In this document: positions 16,581-27,683 of the stretch, in pieces
How positions within the stretch are numbered: the first letter of the stretch is position 1
Layout: every line of letters begins with the position of its first letter
Notes under the pieces: model-generated
What the model was told of the DNA's origin: nothing
Seen by the model: the letters and a program-made list of their open reading frames with translations, nothing else
The model's database searches: none
Assembly: GCA_021845985.1 (NCBI GenBank)
Contig: JAJZES010000003.1
Span: forward strand, 62,001 to 126,000
Reading direction: 5' to 3'
Origin: Pseudomonadota bacterium
Lineage (GTDB): Bacteria > Pseudomonadota > Alphaproteobacteria > Acetobacterales > Acetobacteraceae
Length of the DNA stretch: 64,000 bases
Translations under genes and position numbers: made by a program

Positions 16581-17150
16581 ATGAGCCTTTATTGTCAGGT
16601 GGCGCCGGGGCATCCGGTGCACGGCGCCTATCACGACAGCGAATACGGCTTCCCGCAGCGCGACGAGACGGTGCTGTTCGAGCGGCTGTGCCTCGAGATC
16701 ATGCAGGCGGGCTTGTCGTGGGAGATCGTGCTCAAGCGCCGCGCCGGCATGCGCGCGGCGTTCCAAGGCTTTGCTGTCGATCATGTCGCCGCGGCCGACC
16801 CGGCGTCGCTGCTTGCCGACCCGGCGATCATCCGTAACCGGCTGAAGGTCGCCGCGGTGATCGAGAACGCCCGCCGGGTGCAGGCGCTGCGCCGCAGCCA
16901 TGGCGGCTTCGCGGCGTGGCTCGACGCGCATCATCCGCGCGACAAGGCGGCGTGGACCAGGCTGTTCCGCGCCACTTTCCTGTTCACCGGCGGCGAGATC
17001 GTCGGCGAGTTCCTGATGAGCCTCGGCTACCTGCCCGGCGCGCATGCGGCGCAATGCCCGGTGGCGGCGCGGATCGCCGCCCTGGCGCCGCCCTGGATGC
17101 AGGCGGCGGACTTTGCGGCGGCGCCGGACGGCGCTAAGGGGGGCGGGTAA
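16581..17150 (+). CDS. tag: DNA-3-methyladenine glycosylase I
   Basis: This base-excision repair enzyme removes 3-methyladenine from alkylated DNA. The 189-residue protein shows the Tag hallmarks AYHDSEYGFP, ERLCLEIMQAGLSWEIVLKRR, and a C-terminal GAHAAQC. Cys5, His17 and this His-x3-Cys pair correspond to the zinc ligands of the E. coli enzyme. The ATG at 16581 begins MSLYCQVAPG. The frame is open upstream through the tmRNA gene, but that part is not protein. It begins only 27 bases after the last tmRNA stem and runs 15 bp ahead of sspB. Confidence 0.92.
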   Translation: MSLYCQVAPGHPVHGAYHDSEYGFPQRDETVLFERLCLEIMQAGLSWEIVLKRRAGMRAAFQGFAVDHVAAADPASLLADPAIIRNRLKVAAVIENARRVQALRRSHGGFAAWLDAHHPRDKAAWTRLFRATFLFTGGEIVGEFLMSLGYLPGAHAAQCPVAARIAALAPPWMQAADFAAAPDGAKGGG

Positions 17151-17165
17151 GCCGCGAGACGAGCA

Positions 17166-17684
17166 ATGGACGAGACGCAAGGCGAGCGGCCCGCAAGCCT
17201 GCTGCCCTATGACGACTGGACCGAGACGGCGCTGCGCCAAGTGATGCTGCGGGCGCTGTCCTATGCCGCCGAACACGGGCTGCCGGGCGGGCACCATTTC
17301 TACATCACCTTCCGCACCGACAATCCGGCGACGGTGATCCCCAAGCGGGTGCGCGCGCAATATCCGCAAGAGATGACCATCGTGCTGCAGCACCAGTTCT
17401 GGGATCTGAAGGTCGAGGACGACGCCTTCAGCGTCGGTCTGTCGTTCGGCGGCGTGCCGACGACGATCTATATTCCATTCGTGGCGATCACCGGCTTCGC
17501 CGACCCCGAGGTCAGCTTCGGGCTGCAGTTCCACCAGGCCGGCGGCACCGTCGAGGTGCCGGCCGCCCCGCCGGAACCGGCCGCGCCACCCGAGGCAACG
17601 CCGCCCGGGGAGCCGCCGGCCGAGGAAAAGCCGCAGGTGGTCAGCCTGGACGCTTTTCGCCGCCGCACCTCGCCGAAGGAGTGA
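17166..17684 (+). CDS. sspB: ClpXP adaptor protein SspB (alphaproteobacterial type)
   Basis: SspB tethers SsrA-tagged proteins to the ClpXP protease. The 172-residue protein carries the alphaproteobacterial SspB core ([60 protein letters not shown]), a proline-rich flexible linker from about residue 128 and a C-terminal ClpX-binding tail [10 protein letters not shown]. Its gene is 613 bp downstream of the tmRNA coding piece, on the same strand, with only the tag gene between, so substrate tag and adaptor are encoded side by side. Confidence 0.93.
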   Translation: MDETQGERPASLLPYDDWTETALRQVMLRALSYAAEHGLPGGHHFYITFRTDNPATVIPKRVRAQYPQEMTIVLQHQFWDLKVEDDAFSVGLSFGGVPTTIYIPFVAITGFADPEVSFGLQFHQAGGTVEVPAAPPEPAAPPEATPPGEPPAEEKPQVVSLDAFRRRTSPKE

Positions 17685-17692
17685 GACCGACG

Positions 17693-19339
17693 ATGAACGC
17701 CCCGCTGCCGCGCCCCTCCGGGTTTCACTATGCGCCGATGTTCCCGCTGGGGCCGGACCCGACGCCGTGGCGCAAGCTGGAGATCGGCGGCGTCTGCGCG
17801 CTGACCTGCGACGGCCGCAGCATCCTGAAAATCGACCCGTCGGCACTGTCGGATCTGGCGTTCCGCGCCTTCGCCGATGTGTCGCATCTGCTGCGCCCCG
17901 GCCATCTGGCACAGTTGCGCGCCATTCTCGACGACCCCGAGGCGTCGGCCAATGACCGTTTCGTGGCGCTCGATCTGCTGAAAAACGCCAACATCGCCGC
18001 CGGCCATGTGCTGCCGATGTGTCAGGACACCGGCACCGCCATCGTCTTCGGCAAAAAAGGCCAGCATGTCTGGGTCGATGGCGATGAGGAGGAGGCGCTG
18101 TCGTACGGCGTGCATCGCACCTACACGGAGACCAATCTGCGCTATTCGCAGATGGCGCCGCTGTCGATGTTCGAGGAGGTCAACACCGGCAACAACCTGC
18201 CGGTGCAGTTCGACATCGCCGCCGCACCCGGCATGGGCCATGCCGACGAGTTCCATCTGATGTTCGTCGCCAAGGGTGGTGGCTCGGCCAACAAGACCTT
18301 CCTGTTCCAGGAAACCCGTGCGCTGCTCTCGCCGGACAAGCTGATGGCGTTTCTTGAGGCCAAGGCAAAGACGCTCGGCACCTCGGCCTGCCCGCCATAC
18401 CATCTCGCCATCGTCATCGGCGGCACCAGCGCCGAGGCGACGCTCAAGACGGTGAAGCTGGCCTCGACCCGCTATCTCGATGCGCTGCCGACCACCGGCA
18501 GCACCGCCGGACACGCCATCCGCGATCTGGAGATGGAAGCGCGGGTGCTGGAGATGACGCGCCATATCGGCATCGGCGCGCAGTTCGGCGGCAAGTATTT
18601 CTGCCACGACGTGCGGGTGATCCGCCTGCCGCGCCACGGCGCCAGCCTGCCGGTCGGCATCGGCGTGTCGTGCAGCGCCGACCGCCAGATCAAGGCGAAG
18701 ATCACGCCGCAGGGCGTGTTCCTCGAACAGCTCGAAACCGATCCGTCGAAATATCTGCCCGAGACGACTGACGACGCTCTCGGCGGCGAGGTCGTCGCCG
18801 TCGATCTCGACCGGCCGATGGCCGACATCCGCCGCCTGCTGTCGCAATATCCGGTGAAAACCCGCCTGTCGCTGAGCGGCACCATGGTTGTCGCGCGCGA
18901 CATCGCGCACGCCAGGCTGAAACAGCGGCTGGATGCCGGCGGCGGGCTGCCCGACTATCTCAAGGATCACCCGGTCTATTACGCCGGGCCGGCCAAGACG
19001 CCGGCCGGCATGGCGACCGGCAGTTTCGGCCCGACCACCGCCGGGCGCATGGACAGCTATGTCGCGGAGTTCCAGGCGGCGGGCGGATCCTTCGTCATGC
19101 TGGCGAAGGGCAACCGCTCGCGCGCGGTGCGCGATGCGTGCAAGCAATATGGCGGGTTCTATCTCGGCAGCGTCGGCGGCCCGGCGGCGCGGCTGGCGCA
19201 GGATTGCATCCGCAAGGTCGAACCGCTGGAATATCCCGAGCTCGGCATGGAGGCGGTGTGGCGCATCCGGGTCGAAAACTTCCCGGCCTTCATCGTCATC
19301 GACGACAAGGGCAACGATTTCTACGACGGGCTGGGCTGA
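17693..19339 (+). CDS. fumA: Class I (iron-sulfur) fumarate hydratase
   Basis: This catalyses fumarate to malate in the citric acid cycle with an oxygen-sensitive [4Fe-4S] cluster. At 548 residues it matches single-chain class I fumarases, with alpha-part motifs [38 protein letters not shown] and [16 protein letters not shown], and beta-part [20 protein letters not shown] and [12 protein letters not shown]. Cys cluster ligands are plausible at MCQDTG, TSACPP and VSCSADR. ATG 17693 follows GAAGGAG; a GTG at 17681 overlapping the sspB stop is an alternative. A second, unrelated fumarase lies at 24353. Confidence 0.94.
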   Translation: MNAPLPRPSGFHYAPMFPLGPDPTPWRKLEIGGVCALTCDGRSILKIDPSALSDLAFRAFADVSHLLRPGHLAQLRAILDDPEASANDRFVALDLLKNANIAAGHVLPMCQDTGTAIVFGKKGQHVWVDGDEEEALSYGVHRTYTETNLRYSQMAPLSMFEEVNTGNNLPVQFDIAAAPGMGHADEFHLMFVAKGGGSANKTFLFQETRALLSPDKLMAFLEAKAKTLGTSACPPYHLAIVIGGTSAEATLKTVKLASTRYLDALPTTGSTAGHAIRDLEMEARVLEMTRHIGIGAQFGGKYFCHDVRVIRLPRHGASLPVGIGVSCSADRQIKAKITPQGVFLEQLETDPSKYLPETTDDALGGEVVAVDLDRPMADIRRLLSQYPVKTRLSLSGTMVVARDIAHARLKQRLDAGGGLPDYLKDHPVYYAGPAKTPAGMATGSFGPTTAGRMDSYVAEFQAAGGSFVMLAKGNRSRAVRDACKQYGGFYLGSVGGPAARLAQDCIRKVEPLEYPELGMEAVWRIRVENFPAFIVIDDKGNDFYDGLG

Positions 19340-19340
19340 G

Positions 19341-19742
19341 ATGCGCTTCGCCGTCGATCGGCTCGACCATCTGACGCTGAACTGCCGCGACCCGGAGATC
19401 ACCGCGTCGTGGTATCAGCGTGTGCTCGGCATGGAGCGCGAGGAGTTCGGCCGCCAGCTTCGCACCTGCCTCAAGTTCGGCGGTCAGAAGCTGAACCTGC
19501 GGCCGGTCGGCGCCGATGTCGCCGACTGGTCCACCGCGGCCTTGCCGCTGGCCGGGACGGCGGATTTGTGTTTCGTCACCGCCGTCGGGCCGGACGAGGT
19601 GGTCGGCCATCTGCGGCGCTGCGGCGTGGCGGTTGAGCTTGGCCCGGTCGAGCGCATCGGCGCGCTCGGGCTGATGATCTCGATCTACTGTCGCGACCCG
19701 GACGGCAACCTGATCGAGATTTCCACCTATCTCGCGGACTGA
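19341..19742 (+). CDS. VOC-superfamily (glyoxalase/dioxygenase fold) protein
   Basis: This small 133-residue protein has one vicinal-oxygen-chelate unit: a first strand LDHLTLNCRDPEITASWYQRVLGM and a C-terminal MISIYCRDPDGNLIEIST with the usual metal-ligand glutamate. His12 would be a second ligand. Such proteins include glyoxalases, dioxygenases and fosfomycin-resistance enzymes, and the substrate cannot be chosen here. It starts one base after the fumA stop and ends just before queA, so it is in a compact transcription unit. Confidence 0.85.
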   Translation: MRFAVDRLDHLTLNCRDPEITASWYQRVLGMEREEFGRQLRTCLKFGGQKLNLRPVGADVADWSTAALPLAGTADLCFVTAVGPDEVVGHLRRCGVAVELGPVERIGALGLMISIYCRDPDGNLIEISTYLAD

Positions 19743-19746
19743 CACG

Positions 19747-20766
19747 CTGCGCCCCGCGGATTTCGATTTTGTCCTGCCGCCCGGCTCGATCGCGCAGCAC
19801 CCGGCGCGACCGCGCGACACGGCGCGGCTGCTGCATGTGGCGGACACGCTGGGCGACCGCGTCGTCGGCGACCTGCCCGAGCTGCTGCACGCCGGCGATG
19901 TGCTGGTGGCCAACGACACCCGCGTCATTCCGGCGCAGCTTGCGGCGTGGCGCGGCGCGGCGCGCATCGGCATCACGCTTGACCGGCCGCTCGGCGATGG
20001 CACATGGCACGCGCTGGCGCGCAACGCGCGGCGGCTGCATGTCGGCGACATGCTGCGCTTCGCCGGCGACCTCACCGCCGAGATTCGCGCCCGTGCCGCG
20101 GATGGCGGGGTGGTGCTGGCCTTCAACCTCGACGGTGCCGACTTCGCCGCCGCGCTGCACCGCGCCGGGGCGCTGGCGCTGCCGCCCTACATCGCCCGGC
20201 CGCACGGCCCGACTGCCGACGACGCGGCGGATTATCAGACGGTGTTCGCCGCCCATGCCGGCGCCGTCGCCGCACCCACCGCCGGGCTGCATTTCACCCC
20301 CGCGCTGCTGGCGGCACTCGATGCGCGTTGCGTGCGGCGGGTGACGGTGACGCTGCATGTCGGCGCCGGCACCTTCCTGCCGCTGCGCGAGGCGGCGATC
20401 GACGCCCACCGGCTGCATGCCGAGCGCGGCATCATCACCGCCGCCGCGGCGGCGGCGATCAACGAAGCCGCCGGGCGCATCGTCGCCGTCGGCACCACCA
20501 GCCTGCGCCTGTTGGAAGCCGCCGCGGTGGCGCCGCGCTGCATCGCCCCGTTCGCCGGCGAGACCGACATTTTCATCCGTCCCGGCCATGCGTTTCGCAG
20601 CGCCGATTTGCTGCTGACCAATTTCCATCTGCCGCGCTCGACCTTGTTCATGCTGGTCTGCGCCTTCGCCGGGGTGCAGCGGATGCGCGATGCCTACGCC
20701 CACGCCATCGCCGCCGGTTACCGATTCTATTCGTACGGCGACGCCAGCCTGTTGCACCGCGCATGA
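19747..20766 (+). CDS. queA: S-adenosylmethionine:tRNA ribosyltransferase-isomerase QueA
   Basis: QueA transfers and isomerises ribose from SAM onto preQ1 in tRNA, giving epoxyqueuosine. Family motifs are [14 protein letters not shown]-type ([13 protein letters not shown]), PLPPYI-like [45 protein letters not shown] and [17 protein letters not shown]. The conserved N-terminus reads [21 protein letters not shown], but no ATG, GTG or TTG precedes it in frame before a stop at 19711. A CTG at 19747 sits exactly where the family starts, giving 339 residues; the first GTG (19837) would delete the conserved beginning. Start codon confidence is therefore low while gene identity is high. Its stop overlaps tgt as ATGA. 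Confidence 0.88.
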   Translation: MRPADFDFVLPPGSIAQHPARPRDTARLLHVADTLGDRVVGDLPELLHAGDVLVANDTRVIPAQLAAWRGAARIGITLDRPLGDGTWHALARNARRLHVGDMLRFAGDLTAEIRARAADGGVVLAFNLDGADFAAALHRAGALALPPYIARPHGPTADDAADYQTVFAAHAGAVAAPTAGLHFTPALLAALDARCVRRVTVTLHVGAGTFLPLREAAIDAHRLHAERGIITAAAAAAINEAAGRIVAVGTTSLRLLEAAAVAPRCIAPFAGETDIFIRPGHAFRSADLLLTNFHLPRSTLFMLVCAFAGVQRMRDAYAHAIAAGYRFYSYGDASLLHRA

Positions 20767-21881
20767 CGCTGCACTGGACCCGCCAGGCGCAGGACGGCGC
20801 CGCCCGCCTCGGCACTCTGCGCACCGCGCATGGCGATGTGCCGACGCCGGTGTTCATGCCGGTCGGCACCGCCGGCACGGTCAAGGCGATGACCGCCGAT
20901 GCGGTGCGCGCCACCGGCGCCCGGCTGGTGCTCGGCAACACCTACCATCTGATGCTGCGCCCCGGCGCCGAGCGGGTGGAGAAGCTTGGCGGGCTGCACC
21001 GGATGATGGACTGGCCCGGCCCGATCCTGACCGATTCCGGCGGCTTTCAGGTGATGTCGCTGGCGGCGCTGCGCAGCATGGATGCCGACGGCGTCACCTT
21101 CCGCTCGCATATCGACGGCTCGGCGCACCGGCTGACCCCGCAGCGCTCGGTGGACATCCAGCACCGGCTGGACGCCACCATCACCATGGCGTTCGACGAA
21201 TGTACGCCGTTCCCGGCGACCGAGGCGCAGGCGCGCACCAGCATGGAGCTGTCGATGCGCTGGGCGGCGCGCTGCCGCGAGGCGTTTGTGCCGCGCCACG
21301 GCTACGGGCTGTTCGGCATCAACCAGGGCGGCGTGTTCCCTGAACTGCGCGCCCGCTCGGCCGCGGCGCTGGCGGCTATCGGCTTCGACGGCTACGCGGT
21401 CGGCGGGTTGGCGGTGGGCGAGGGGCAGGCGGCGATGTTGGCGGTGCTGGAGGGCGTGGTGCCGCGGCTGCCCGAGTCGGCGCCGCGCTATTTGATGGGC
21501 GTCGGCACGCCCGACGATATTCTCGGCGCGGTGGCGCGCGGCATCGACATGTTCGACTGCGTCATGCCGACGCGCGCCGGCCGCACCGCGCGCGCCTACA
21601 CCCGGGCCGGCGTGTTCAACCTGCGCAACGCGCGGTTTGCCGACGAGGACCGGCCGCTCGATCCCGCCTGCGGCTGTCCGCTGTGCACCCGCCACAGCCG
21701 CGCCTATCTGCACCATCTGTTCCGCTGCGCCGAAATGCTCGGGCCGATGCTGCTGACCTGGCATAATGTGCAGTATTATCAGGACCTGATGCGCGGCATC
21801 CGCGAGGCGATCGGGGCCGGCCGGCTGGCCGAATTCAGCGCCGCGACGCGCGCCGCCTGGAGCGCCGGAGACGACCGATGA
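20763..21881 (+). CDS. tgt: Queuine/preQ1 tRNA-guanine transglycosylase
   Basis: Tgt exchanges guanine 34 of GUN-anticodon tRNAs for preQ1. The 372-residue TIM-barrel protein has the catalytic aspartates in [12 protein letters not shown] and [12 protein letters not shown], substrate-pocket phrases FGINQGGVF and [12 protein letters not shown], and the zinc site CGCPLCTRH with a following His. It overlaps queA upstream and queF downstream by ATGA, so the three are translationally coupled. Confidence 0.95.
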   Translation: MTLHWTRQAQDGAARLGTLRTAHGDVPTPVFMPVGTAGTVKAMTADAVRATGARLVLGNTYHLMLRPGAERVEKLGGLHRMMDWPGPILTDSGGFQVMSLAALRSMDADGVTFRSHIDGSAHRLTPQRSVDIQHRLDATITMAFDECTPFPATEAQARTSMELSMRWAARCREAFVPRHGYGLFGINQGGVFPELRARSAAALAAIGFDGYAVGGLAVGEGQAAMLAVLEGVVPRLPESAPRYLMGVGTPDDILGAVARGIDMFDCVMPTRAGRTARAYTRAGVFNLRNARFADEDRPLDPACGCPLCTRHSRAYLHHLFRCAEMLGPMLLTWHNVQYYQDLMRGIREAIGAGRLAEFSAATRAAWSAGDDR

Positions 21882-22336
21882 GCGAATATGACGGCCTGAC
21901 CCAACTCGGCCGCTCGGCCCGCATCCCGGCGGGTCCGCAGGAGGCGGTCTTGGAGCGCGTGCCCAATCCGCGCGCCGACGCGCAGTATCTGGTGCGCTTC
22001 ACCTGCCCCGAGTTCACCTCGCTGTGCCCGCTGACCGGCCAGCCGGATTTCGCCCATCTGGTCATCGACTATGTCCCCGCCGCCTGGCTGGTCGAGAGCA
22101 AGTCGCTGAAACTGTTCCTTAACAGCTTCCGCAATCACGGCGCCTTCCATGAGGGCTGCACGATGGAGGTGGCGCGCCGGCTGGTCGAGGTGCTGGACCC
22201 GCTATGGCTGCGCATCGGCGGCTACTGGTATCCGCGCGGCGGCATGCCGATCGACGTATTCTGGCAGACCGGCGCGGCCCCGGCCGGCGTATGGGTGCCG
22301 GAACAGGGGGTGCCGACGTATCGGGGACGGGGTTAG
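21878..22336 (+). CDS. queF: NADPH-dependent 7-cyano-7-deazaguanine reductase QueF
   Basis: QueF reduces the nitrile of preQ0 to the amine preQ1. This is the short single-domain type (152 residues). The nucleophilic Cys lies in [13 protein letters not shown], followed by the substrate aspartate, the family phrase [21 protein letters not shown] and [14 protein letters not shown]. It ends the queA-tgt-queF unit. An opposite-strand gene pair separates it from queG. Confidence 0.95.
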   Translation: MSEYDGLTQLGRSARIPAGPQEAVLERVPNPRADAQYLVRFTCPEFTSLCPLTGQPDFAHLVIDYVPAAWLVESKSLKLFLNSFRNHGAFHEGCTMEVARRLVEVLDPLWLRIGGYWYPRGGMPIDVFWQTGAAPAGVWVPEQGVPTYRGRG

Positions 22337-22374
22337 GCAACGATCTACCGCCGCGGTCCAGAAACGGCGCCGGT

Positions 22375-22818
22375 TCATGCCGCTTCTGGCGTGGTCGGCT
22401 TGGGCGGCCGGCCTCCCTTGCGGCCATTTGCGCGCGCCGTCGCTTTCTTGGCGGGCGACGTAGATTGGCCGCCGCGGCTGGCGAACAGTCCGGCCAGGGC
22501 GCCGGCCGGCAGCAAGGCCGGCAACAGCTCTGTCAGCAGCCCGTGCACGCTGATCTGGATGTCGAGCGCCGCAATCTCGATCGCCGATCCGTCCGGCCAT
22601 ACGTCCAGCCCGGCGAGATGCTGCGGCGCGACGCCGGCAAGGGCGCCGATCCAGCGGCGCGGAACGAGCAGGCCGGCGCCGCGCGTGGTGACGATCTCGA
22701 CCATGTCCCGATCGGCGAGGTAACGCACGCTGCGCGTCCGGAACTCGCTGTCGGCTGCCGCGCGGCCTGCAGCCACGGCGCGGTCGATGTCTGTCTCGGA
22801 AATGCTTTGCATTGTCAT
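22375..22818 (-). CDS. DUF2442-family protein with basic C-terminal tail (possible antitoxin)
   Basis: The protein has 147 residues. The central region, YLADRDMVEIVTTRGAGLLVPRRWIGAL followed by a WPDG turn, fits the small DUF2442 fold (a strand-turn-helix that ends in an aromatic/Gly motif). The last 25 residues are basic and Pro/Gly-rich with GRKGGRPPKP, which resembles an AT-hook and suggests DNA binding. The ATG at 22818 overlaps the stop of the upstream DUF4160 gene as ATGA. DUF4160-DUF2442 pairs are common in bacterial genomes and are suspected toxin-antitoxin modules; which partner does what is not established here. Confidence 0.7.
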   Translation of the reverse strand: MTMQSISETDIDRAVAAGRAAADSEFRTRSVRYLADRDMVEIVTTRGAGLLVPRRWIGALAGVAPQHLAGLDVWPDGSAIEIAALDIQISVHGLLTELLPALLPAGALAGLFASRGGQSTSPAKKATARANGRKGGRPPKPTTPEAA

Positions 22819-23264
22819 GTTTCCTGCCCGCTTCCGGCCTCGATGGCCAGCTTGGTCCGGTCCTTGAAGGTGAGATGCAGAAGAAGGCTGCCCGGCTCGA
22901 AATCCGCCGCGTCGATCTGCACGCACCGCGCCGTCCGACGATTCGGTACCGTGAGAGTCGGCGGCGGCTTCAGCACCCATGCGTTCGCCAGACAGGTATT
23001 TCGCCGGATGGTCCACCATGCGCGGCGACACGCCGTGAGGTCATCCCGCACGTCTGCCAGCAGCCCGCTGACGACCCGCGGCAACGGTGCGTGCCGCAGC
23101 GGCGTGACGCTGACCAATGAAACGGCCGGCACCACGAAGGAAAACCTGATCCTGGCGGTCCACGCGTCGCCGCGATGCCGGGCATGGACATGCGGCGGGC
23201 CGTGGTCATCGGCGAAGACGTAGAGTACGGCACCCGTGCGTGCCGAGTCGGCGACCCCGCTCAT
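22815..23264 (-). CDS. DUF4160-family protein (possible toxin partner)
   Basis: The first half shows the DUF4160 signature VLYVFADDHGPPHVHARHRG, with the conserved PPHVH motif. At 149 residues it is roughly twice the usual DUF4160 length. The extra C-terminal part (from about residue 80) includes IDAADFEPGSLLLHLTFKDR, which looks loosely like a second small DUF2442-type unit. It is the first gene of a two-gene minus-strand unit set between queF and queG, both plus-strand. Biochemical role unknown. Confidence 0.7.
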   Translation of the reverse strand: MSGVADSARTGAVLYVFADDHGPPHVHARHRGDAWTARIRFSFVVPAVSLVSVTPLRHAPLPRVVSGLLADVRDDLTACRRAWWTIRRNTCLANAWVLKPPPTLTVPNRRTARCVQIDAADFEPGSLLLHLTFKDRTKLAIEAGSGQET

Positions 23265-23315
23265 TGGCTCGGATAACCGTTCGGCTTGGGTTTTTCAAGC
23301 GCCACGAGGAGTGTC

Positions 23316-24352
23316 ATGACCGGGCCAGCCACCGCCCGCATCCGCACCGCCGCCCTCGCGCTCGGCTTCGATGCGGTCGGCTTCGCCGCCGCCGAGCTCG
23401 GCCCGCAGGTGCGGGCGCGGCTGCGCGCCTTCCTTGCCGCCGGGCAGCATGGCGAGATGGCGTGGCTCGCCGAGCGCGCCGAGCAGCGCAGCCATCCGCA
23501 GGCCTTGTGGCCCGATGCCCGCAGCGTGATCTGCCTCGGCCTGTCCTATGCCCCGGCGTCCGATCCGCTGGCCACCCTGCGGCAGCCGACGCACGGCAAC
23601 ATCTCCGTCTATGCCCGCCACCGCGACTATCACGACGTGCTGAAAGGCAAGCTCAAACATCTCGCCCAGTTCATCGTCGCGCGCTGCGGCGGCGCGGTGA
23701 AGGTGTTCGTCGATACCGCGCCGGTGATGGAAAAGCCGCTGGCCGCCCAGGCTGGCCTCGGCTGGCAGGGCAAACACACCAATCTCGTCTCGCGCGCCCA
23801 CGGGTCGTGGCTGTTCCTGGGTGAAATCTACACCACGCTCGACCTGCCGCCCGACGCGTCGCACGCGGATCGCTGTGGCACCTGCTCGCGCTGCATGGCG
23901 GCATGCCCGACCGAGGCGTTTCCGGCGCCCTACCGGCTCGACGCGACGCGCTGCATTTCCTACCTCACCATCGAGCATGCCGGCCCAATCCCGCACGAAT
24001 TGCGCGCGAAGATGGGCAACCGCATCTATGGCTGCGACGACTGCCTCGCCGTCTGTCCGTGGAACCGCTTTGCCCAGGCGACGCGGCACGCCAAGCTTGC
24101 CGCCGCGGCGGCGCCGCCGGATCTGGCGAGCCTGGCGGCGCTCGACGATGCCGGGTTTCGCCGCCGCTTCGCCGGATCGCCGATCAAGCGCATCGGCCGC
24201 AACCGGCTCGTGCGCAATGTGCTGATCGCCATCGGCAACGCCCGCGACCCTGCGTTGTTACCTCATGCCGAGGCGCTGACGCGCGACCCCGACCCGGTGG
24301 TCGCCGAGGCGGCGTCCTGGGCCTGTGCCCGGCTGCAGGCGGAGACCAGGCC

Positions 24353-24356
<4 letters not shown>
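23316..24356 (+). CDS. queG: Epoxyqueuosine reductase QueG
   Basis: QueG is a cobalamin- and iron-sulfur-dependent enzyme that reduces epoxyqueuosine to queuosine in tRNA, the last step of the pathway. The 346 residues include [32 protein letters not shown] and two 4Fe-4S motifs, [12 protein letters not shown] and [10 protein letters not shown]. The tail contains HEAT-like repeats ([20 protein letters not shown]). ATG 23316 follows GAGGAG; an open frame ten codons longer begins at a GTG. Its stop overlaps fumC as ATGA. Confidence 0.94.
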
Positions 24357-25756
<1,400 letters not shown>

Positions 25757-25763
25757 TCGGCGC

Positions 25764-26804
25764 TCAGCGCGGCGCCAGCGCCAGCAGCGCCAGAATCTCG
25801 AACATCATCTGCGCGCCGATTTGCGCCGTCACCGTGGTCGCATCGTATTGCGGCGCCACCTCGACCACGTCGCCGCCGACGATGGCGAGGCCGGCGAGGC
25901 CGCGCACCAGGCGCTGCGCCTCGCGCGGGGTCAGGCCGCCGACCTCGGGCGTGCCGGTGCCGGGGGTGAAGGCCGGGTCGATGCCGTCCACATCGAACGA
26001 CAGATAGAACGGCTCGCTGCCGACCACCTGACGGGCCCGGGCGATCACCTGCGCGATGCCGAGCGCATCGACTTCTTCGGCGTGGATCACCGTCATGCCG
26101 GTGGCGTGGGAGAACTCCCACAGATATTCACCGCCGCCGCGAATGCCGATCTGGATGGTGCGGGACGGGTCGAGCACCCCGTCCAGCACCGCCTGCCGGA
26201 ACGGGCCGCCATGGTGGAAGCGGCTGCCGTCATAGACGCCGCTGGTGTCGCAATGCGCGTCGATATGCACCATGCCGACCGGCCGATCGCGGCCGACCGC
26301 GCGCAGGATCGGGTAGCTGATCGAATGGTCGCCGCCGGCCGACAGCGGGCGCACGCCGGCGGCGACGACGCGGGTGATGAAGGCCTCGATATCCTCCAGG
26401 CTCTGTTCCAGGTTGAAGCGGCTGCGGAACGGCACGTCGCCGACATCGGCGACCTTCAGTTCGGCCATCGGCGCCAGTTTCAGCGCGTGGTGGAACGGGC
26501 CGATGCGCTCGACATTGCGGATCGCCCGCGGGCCGAGGCGCGCGCCGGCGCGGTTGGTGACCGCCAGATCCATCGGCACGCCGATCAGCGCCACCTCCAG
26601 CCCGCCGAAATCCGCCAGCTCCGGCGCCTCCGGCCGATACGGCGCGCTGATCAGCGTCGCGATGCCGGAATAGGGCAGGGCGCGGCGTCCGGCATCCTTG
26701 AAGCCGAGCGCCGCCGCCTTGCGGAAATTATCGTCCTCGGTCTGGTGCGGCCGGTCGTTGGTGAAGCGGCGGCGCCATGCGGCGAGCTTGTCCGGGTCGA
26801 TCAT
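25764..26804 (-). CDS. speB: Ureohydrolase-family protein (agmatinase-like)
   Basis: This arginase-superfamily enzyme hydrolyses a guanidino compound (agmatine, guanidinobutyrate or similar) to urea. The two-manganese ligands are visible in GGDHSISYP, VHIDAHCDT and SFDVDGIDPAFTPG, and TGTPEVGGL is the conserved substrate loop. At 346 residues it has an N-terminal extension of about 60 residues over E. coli SpeB (ATLISAPYRPEA within it), as is common in alphaproteobacterial agmatinases. The precise substrate is not decided by sequence, so the symbol is by family. Confidence 0.85.
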   Translation of the reverse strand: MIDPDKLAAWRRRFTNDRPHQTEDDNFRKAAALGFKDAGRRALPYSGIATLISAPYRPEAPELADFGGLEVALIGVPMDLAVTNRAGARLGPRAIRNVERIGPFHHALKLAPMAELKVADVGDVPFRSRFNLEQSLEDIEAFITRVVAAGVRPLSAGGDHSISYPILRAVGRDRPVGMVHIDAHCDTSGVYDGSRFHHGGPFRQAVLDGVLDPSRTIQIGIRGGGEYLWEFSHATGMTVIHAEEVDALGIAQVIARARQVVGSEPFYLSFDVDGIDPAFTPGTGTPEVGGLTPREAQRLVRGLAGLAIVGGDVVEVAPQYDATTVTAQIGAQMMFEILALLALAPR

Positions 26805-26863
26805 CCTGTCCTCGATGCAGCGGCGCTGTGTTATCTCGCGGCAGACGGGGCGGGGGCAAGGCT

Positions 26864-27637
26864 ATGCGGTTCAGCGATCAGGTGGCGCTGGTCACCGGCG
26901 GCGGCGGCGGGATCGGCGCCGCGACGGCGGCGCGGCTGGCCGCCGAGGGCGCGGCGGTGGTGGTGATGGATGAGGACGCGGATGCGGCGGCGCGCGCCGT
27001 CGCCGCGATCGGCGATCGGGCGGCGGCGAGCATCGGCTCGGTCACCGCGGCGGACGACATCGCCGCGGCGCTGGCGCTGGCGCAGCGGCGCTTCGGCGGC
27101 CTCGACGTGCTGGTCAACAACGCCGCCTTCACGCTGCGCGACACGCTGGCCGAGACCACGCCGGAGGACTGGGACCGTGAATTCGCGGTGACCTTGCGCG
27201 GCGCCTTCCTGTGCGCCCGCGCCGCGCTGCCGCTGCTGGCCGCGCGCGGCGGCGCCATGGTCAATGTCGGCTCGGTCAACGCCCTGCTGCATCTCGGCAA
27301 TCCCGCCTACAGCGCGGCCAAGGCGGGGCTGCTCAGCCTGACCCGGTCGCTGGCGACGGAAGCCGGGCCGCGCGGGGTGCGCACCAACATGGTCAGTCCC
27401 GGTTCGGTGCGCACCGCCAACATCACCTGGCAGCAGCGACAGGCGCGCGATCCGGCGATCTTCGACAAGCTGGCGCGCTGGTATCCGGTGGGCCGCGTCG
27501 GCACGCCGCAGGACATCGCCGCCGCCATCTGTTTCCTCGCCAGCCGCGAGGCGGCGTTCGTCAACGGCGCCAATCTGGTGGTGGATGGCGGGCTGACCGC
27601 CGGTATGGCGGTGATGGCGGCGGACCTTGCCACCTGA
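26864..27637 (+). CDS. Short-chain dehydrogenase/reductase (SDR)
   Basis: A classical SDR of 257 residues. The cofactor motif is ALVTGGGGGIGAATA (TGxxxGIG), NNAA follows near residue 85, and the catalytic Ser-Tyr-Lys are in GSVNALLHLGNPAYSAAKAG. The acid after the second strand (VVMDEDAD) suggests NAD rather than NADP preference. ATG 26864 starts MRFSDQVALVTGG. It is divergent from the ureohydrolase and lies 46 bp before hutF. Substrate unknown. Confidence 0.87.
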   Translation: MRFSDQVALVTGGGGGIGAATAARLAAEGAAVVVMDEDADAAARAVAAIGDRAAASIGSVTAADDIAAALALAQRRFGGLDVLVNNAAFTLRDTLAETTPEDWDREFAVTLRGAFLCARAALPLLAARGGAMVNVGSVNALLHLGNPAYSAAKAGLLSLTRSLATEAGPRGVRTNMVSPGSVRTANITWQQRQARDPAIFDKLARWYPVGRVGTPQDIAAAICFLASREAAFVNGANLVVDGGLTAGMAVMAADLAT

Positions 27638-27683
27638 GCGGTCGCTCCGCACAGTGTGAGCGGATCGCCGGAGAGATCGCCGC

